Shown here: positions 61,747-64,000 of the stretch, piece after piece | How the letters are laid out: the number at the start of each line of letters is the position of its first letter | Position numbering within the stretch: position 1 is the stretch's first letter | DNA from: Methylobacterium sp. Leaf112 | Lineage (GTDB): Bacteria; Pseudomonadota; Alphaproteobacteria; Rhizobiales; Beijerinckiaceae | Reading direction: 5' to 3' | Assembly (NCBI RefSeq): GCF_001423295.1 | Contig: NZ_LMNG01000001.1 | Span: 423,096-487,095 of the forward strand | DNA length: 64,000 nt | Position numbers and translations under genes: made by a program | Notes under the pieces: generated by a model | What the model saw: the letters and a program-made list of their open reading frames with translations, nothing else | What the model was told of the DNA's origin: nothing | Database searches by the model: none

Positions 61747-62024
61747 AGCCATCCCCTTTCGGATTGGGGCCGGGGTACCCGCCACGAACATCCGCAATGG
61801 GTGGATTCCTGCCTGTCTGCTTTCGGCCGGAAAATATGAAGAGCAGACGCTTTCTCGAATATTGATGGGAGGCAAAAATTCAGTGACCGTTGGCGCTCAA
61901 GCTTGACATCAAGTTTCTGATTGGAATCGATAATGCAGTATCCGCTCAGGGCGTATGCTGCTGTTGTTCTCGAGCTCAATGATCCGCTTTGAGGACCAAA
62001 GTTCCGCATTGTAAAACCTTAGGT
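61747..62024. other. Intergenic region, less GC-rich
   Basis: 278 bp with no supported gene. The central part (61840-62030) is AT-richer than its surroundings. Confidence 0.4.
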
Positions 62025-62447
62025 TTAGCGAGGCCACTTCCGCATAGCCGTGGCCTCGTTGACGTTTAGGGCACGATGCTGTGTCGTGGCGGCGTAGGAG
62101 TGCCAGGCCGCCGACGCCAGCTCACTTGAACCGACAAGGCTCGCATCGTCGGCGGATGCCACCGCCTTTTCCCCGACGCCCCGCCCACGAAGGTTGCGCA
62201 ACCCGGTGGCGCTCCCGATCATCGCCCGAGCGTTCGAAGCCATTTTCCTGCAATAGGCATCTGCATCGACCGCATCAACGGCCCGGGCTCCGGCCCCAAC
62301 GCGGATGGTCGAGGCGATCAGCACGCAGAACCGCAGGGTGGCGAACACCATCGGCTCTGTCGCCGTGGCCATGCCGCCGATCATGCGGATCGGGAAGGAC
62401 TGCGTCTCGTAAGCGTTACCGGACACTTGGAACGGCGTTCGGGCCAT
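62025..62447 (-). CDS. Doubtful hypothetical protein
   Basis: An open frame of up to 140 residues, possibly starting further in at an ATG at 62384. It holds a hydrophobic stretch (EPMVFATLRFCVLIASTIRV) followed by an Ala/Arg-rich body. No family recognised and no clear RBS. It is kept because no competing frame covers this stretch. Confidence 0.3.
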   Translation of the reverse strand: MARTPFQVSGNAYETQSFPIRMIGGMATATEPMVFATLRFCVLIASTIRVGAGARAVDAVDADAYCRKMASNARAMIGSATGLRNLRGRGVGEKAVASADDASLVGSSELASAAWHSYAATTQHRALNVNEATAMRKWPR

Positions 62448-62495
62448 GGCCGTTCAAGGTTCCCGTGGCCGGCCCGGTCGCGATGGAGAACCGCC

Positions 62496-62699
62496 ATGAG
62501 CAGCACCACCGACAAGATCAAGGGTCTGGCCAACGAGGCCGTCGGCAACGTGAAGCAGGGCCTCGGCAACGTCACCGACAACGACAAGCTGAAGGCTGAG
62601 GGCAAGGCCCAAGAGCTCAAGGGCGAAGCCCAGAAGACGACCGGCGACGTCAAGGACGGCGCACAGCACGTCGCAGACAAGGTCACCGGCAAGGCGTAA
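62496..62699 (+). CDS. CsbD family stress-response protein
   Basis: A 67-residue hydrophilic protein. The start MSSTTDKIKGLANEAVGNVK and the repeated KAEGKAQELKGEAQKTTGDV are the CsbD pattern. These small proteins are induced by general stress in many bacteria; molecular function unknown. A perfect hairpin follows the stop. Confidence 0.88.
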   Translation: MSSTTDKIKGLANEAVGNVKQGLGNVTDNDKLKAEGKAQELKGEAQKTTGDVKDGAQHVADKVTGKA

Positions 62700-62708
62700 G
62701 CCACCTGC

Positions 62709-62731
62709 GCGGGGCGGCCTGGCCGCCCCGC
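62709..62731 (+). terminator. Hairpin after csbD-like gene
   Basis: GCGGGGCGGCC and GGCCGCCCCGC form a perfect 11-bp inverted repeat around one base, so the tip opens to a small loop. It lies 9 bp after the stop. Confidence 0.65.
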
Positions 62732-62778
62732 AATCGACTATACCGAGCACGTCGCTCGGGTTGTGGACATGGGGCCGT

Positions 62779-63399
62779 TCAGCGACCTTGCTGAGGCATC
62801 AATGAGCGGGCCTGCTGGACTGCGTCGCGGCAGGACTGATCGCCCTTGGCGTTGAGATCAGTGGCGCGCTGCAGAGCGGTCTTGGCCTGCGAAACCTTGT
62901 CCTCGTCGGACAGCTTCGCCGAGGCGGACGGCTCGCCTCCCTTGGATGCTTCGACGGCGGCGGTCGGCTTGTTCTCGGACTGCGCCCGGACGTCGGCCGG
63001 TGAGGTGGCGATCCGCCCGCTCGCGACCGAGTCGGCCTGACTGGTCCCGGCGGCCGCCGCAACGGGTCCCGAGACGCCGCCGACAGTCCCCGGTGATCCG
63101 CCCGTTGCCTTGGATGCCCCGCCCTGCTGGGCGCGATCCGTCTCGGCGTTCCCGACCGGCTTGGCCGCGGATGCGGTCGTGCTCGCCGTCTGGTCGGCCG
63201 ATCCGTCGTTCGGCCCTTTGCGCTGACCGGTGTCGGGTTGCGAGACCGGCGCCCCCATGCCGACCTGGGTTCCGAGTTCGCGCTTGAGCTTGGCGATGTC
63301 ATCCGAGCAGGGGCCGCCTTCCTGCGCGAATGCGGCGGTGTTCATGAGACCGAGGGTCGAGAGGGCGGCGGCACCGCAAAGCATTTTGAAACGTGACAT
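62779..63399 (-). CDS. Secreted hypothetical protein, low complexity
   Basis: A 206-residue exported protein. MSRFKMLCGAAALSTLGLMN is a signal start, cleaved near AFAQ (about residue 26). A short Cys-containing motif EGGPCSDDIAKLKRELG follows. A long Ala/Ser/Thr/Gly/Gln-rich disordered middle leads to a C-terminal helix (EDKVSQAKTALQRATDLNAK, then SCRDAVQQARSLM). The ATG at 63399 is chosen because AAAGGA precedes it by five bases; another ATG lies two codons upstream. Function unknown. Confidence 0.72.
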   Translation of the reverse strand: MSRFKMLCGAAALSTLGLMNTAAFAQEGGPCSDDIAKLKRELGTQVGMGAPVSQPDTGQRKGPNDGSADQTASTTASAAKPVGNAETDRAQQGGASKATGGSPGTVGGVSGPVAAAAGTSQADSVASGRIATSPADVRAQSENKPTAAVEASKGGEPSASAKLSDEDKVSQAKTALQRATDLNAKGDQSCRDAVQQARSLMPQQGR

Positions 63400-63512
63400 T
63401 TGCATCCTTTAGTTGATCAGGTGACCAACCCGGATCTTCTTATTATGTTCAGATGGCGCCGATTATTTTTTTCAGTCAATGTCTATTTATTCGAGAAGTA
63501 CATATTAGTACA

Positions 63513-63550
63513 AATGTAGTGAGCATGGAGAGATCCATGCTCACTACATT
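63513..63550 (-). terminator. Perfect 17-bp hairpin
   Basis: AATGTAGTGAGCATGGA (63513-63529) and its exact complement (63534-63550) flank a GAGA loop. It lies 49 bp after the stop of the Gly/Tyr-rich gene to its right. There is only a short T run after the stem on the minus strand. Confidence 0.6.
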
Positions 63551-63598
63551 CTTACCAGAGCCCGCTACGACAGATGGCGGGACGCTAACGCTCCCGGG

Positions 63599-64000
63599 TC
63601 AGTACCCGTAGCCGTAGGCCGGATAGCCGTAACCATAAGCCGGTGCGTAACCGTAGGCAGAGGCGTAGCCATACCCACCGCCGTAGTACCCGACCGGACG
63701 ACCGTAGCCGTATCCACCATAGCCGTATCCGCCGTAGCTGTTCGCCACGATGGCACCCGCCGCGAGCCCGGCGATGCCGAGGCCGATGGCTGCGCCTGGG
63801 CCGATGCCGCGACGATAACCGTAGCCGCGCCCATAGCCGCCGCCGTAACCACGATACCCACCGTAACCACCGCGGAAGCCAACACCGCGGTAACCGCCGC
63901 CGTAGCCATAGCCGCCGTGGCCGTAACCACCGCCCCAGCCGCGAGCCTCGGCGGGTGCCGATGCCAGCAGGCCGAGGCCGAGCAGCGCCGTGGATGCAAG
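63599..64000 (-). CDS. Gly/Tyr-rich secreted protein (N-terminus beyond window)
   Basis: The last 133 residues are present. The first visible residues LASTALLGLGLLASAPAEAR are the end of a signal peptide. Then come GGYGHGGYGYGGGYRG repeats, a hydrophobic glycine-zipper segment (GAAIGLGIAGLAAGAIVANS) and a tail with PAYGYGYPAYGYGY. It has the same architecture as the protein at 43683-44141 and is likely a paralogue. Function unknown. Confidence 0.75.
   Translation of the reverse strand, partial: LASTALLGLGLLASAPAEARGWGGGYGHGGYGYGGGYRGVGFRGGYGGYRGYGGGYGRGYGYRRGIGPGAAIGLGIAGLAAGAIVANSYGGYGYGGYGYGRPVGYYGGGYGYASAYGYAPAYGYGYPAYGYGY

Overview
The window reads as chromosomal DNA of a GC-rich alphaproteobacterium, most likely Methylobacteriaceae (Methylobacterium/Methylorubrum-like). 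This is inferred from the gene complement: ImuA/ImuB translesion genes behind an alphaproteobacterial GAAC-N7-GAAC LexA box, a zinc-dependent alcohol/formaldehyde-type dehydrogenase, 4-hydroxybenzoate prenyltransferase, DUF1289, glycine/tyrosine-rich secreted proteins and very strong GC bias. No rRNA or other taxonomic marker is present, so the genus is an inference.

Layout. 0-14.5 kb: the imuA-imuB SOS mutagenesis operon (imuB runs off the left edge), a secreted collagen-like protein, an HI0933-type flavoprotein, TerC, an AmpD-like amidase overlapping a TerB/J-domain protein, an orphan ureE, dusA, a membrane aspartic protease, divergent cobS/cobT, and a ureide cluster (uraD, uraH, a Tat-exported second HIU hydrolase, an MFS permease). 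14.6-24.5 kb: a membrane histidine kinase, a two-subunit molybdenum hydroxylase of the isoquinoline oxidoreductase type, a zinc alcohol dehydrogenase, a UDG-like protein, pyrF, a TetR regulator, and a BrnA antitoxin with only a stub of its toxin. 24.5-32.3 kb: assimilatory sulfate reduction (cysI, cysJ, an Lrp/AsnC regulator, and the overlapping cysH-cysD-cysN operon). The reductase carries the cysteine pattern of Fe-S APS reductases, and CysN lacks a fused kinase, so the route appears to run from sulfate through APS to sulfite and sulfide without PAPS. 32.4-45.2 kb: housekeeping and small unknown genes (methyltransferase, aspartate aminotransferase, cold-shock protein, CysQ, UbiA, RsmE, GshA, TusA, NUDIX). 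A HigA-type antitoxin here has a wrecked toxin gene and a five-copy 14-bp repeat at its promoter. 45.2-50.4 kb: exopolysaccharide genes (Wzz-like chain-length protein and two overlapping glycosyltransferases).

At 50.43 kb the 3' half of a tRNA-Pro(CGG) gene marks an attachment site. The DNA to its right is accessory: a four-gene overlapping operon of small phage-type proteins, a 5'-truncated terminase small-subunit-like frame, a GpA-type terminase large-subunit gene broken by two stops and a frameshift, an AT-rich patch with an unknown gene, another broken fragment, and a umuDC operon with its own LexA box. The remaining genes (TonB-like, MFS, thioesterase, HAD, cobalamin-binding-type protein, CsbD, secreted proteins) may be inside or beyond the element. 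No second att site or intact tRNA-Pro was seen, so the right boundary is unresolved.

Themes. (1) Two separately LexA-controlled mutagenic polymerase systems, one resident and one in the accessory region. (2) Two toxin-antitoxin loci where the antitoxin is intact and the toxin is destroyed. (3) A decaying prophage at a tRNA whose att site carries a recombinase-core-like inverted repeat. (4) A cytoplasmic and a Tat-exported 5-hydroxyisourate hydrolase side by side.
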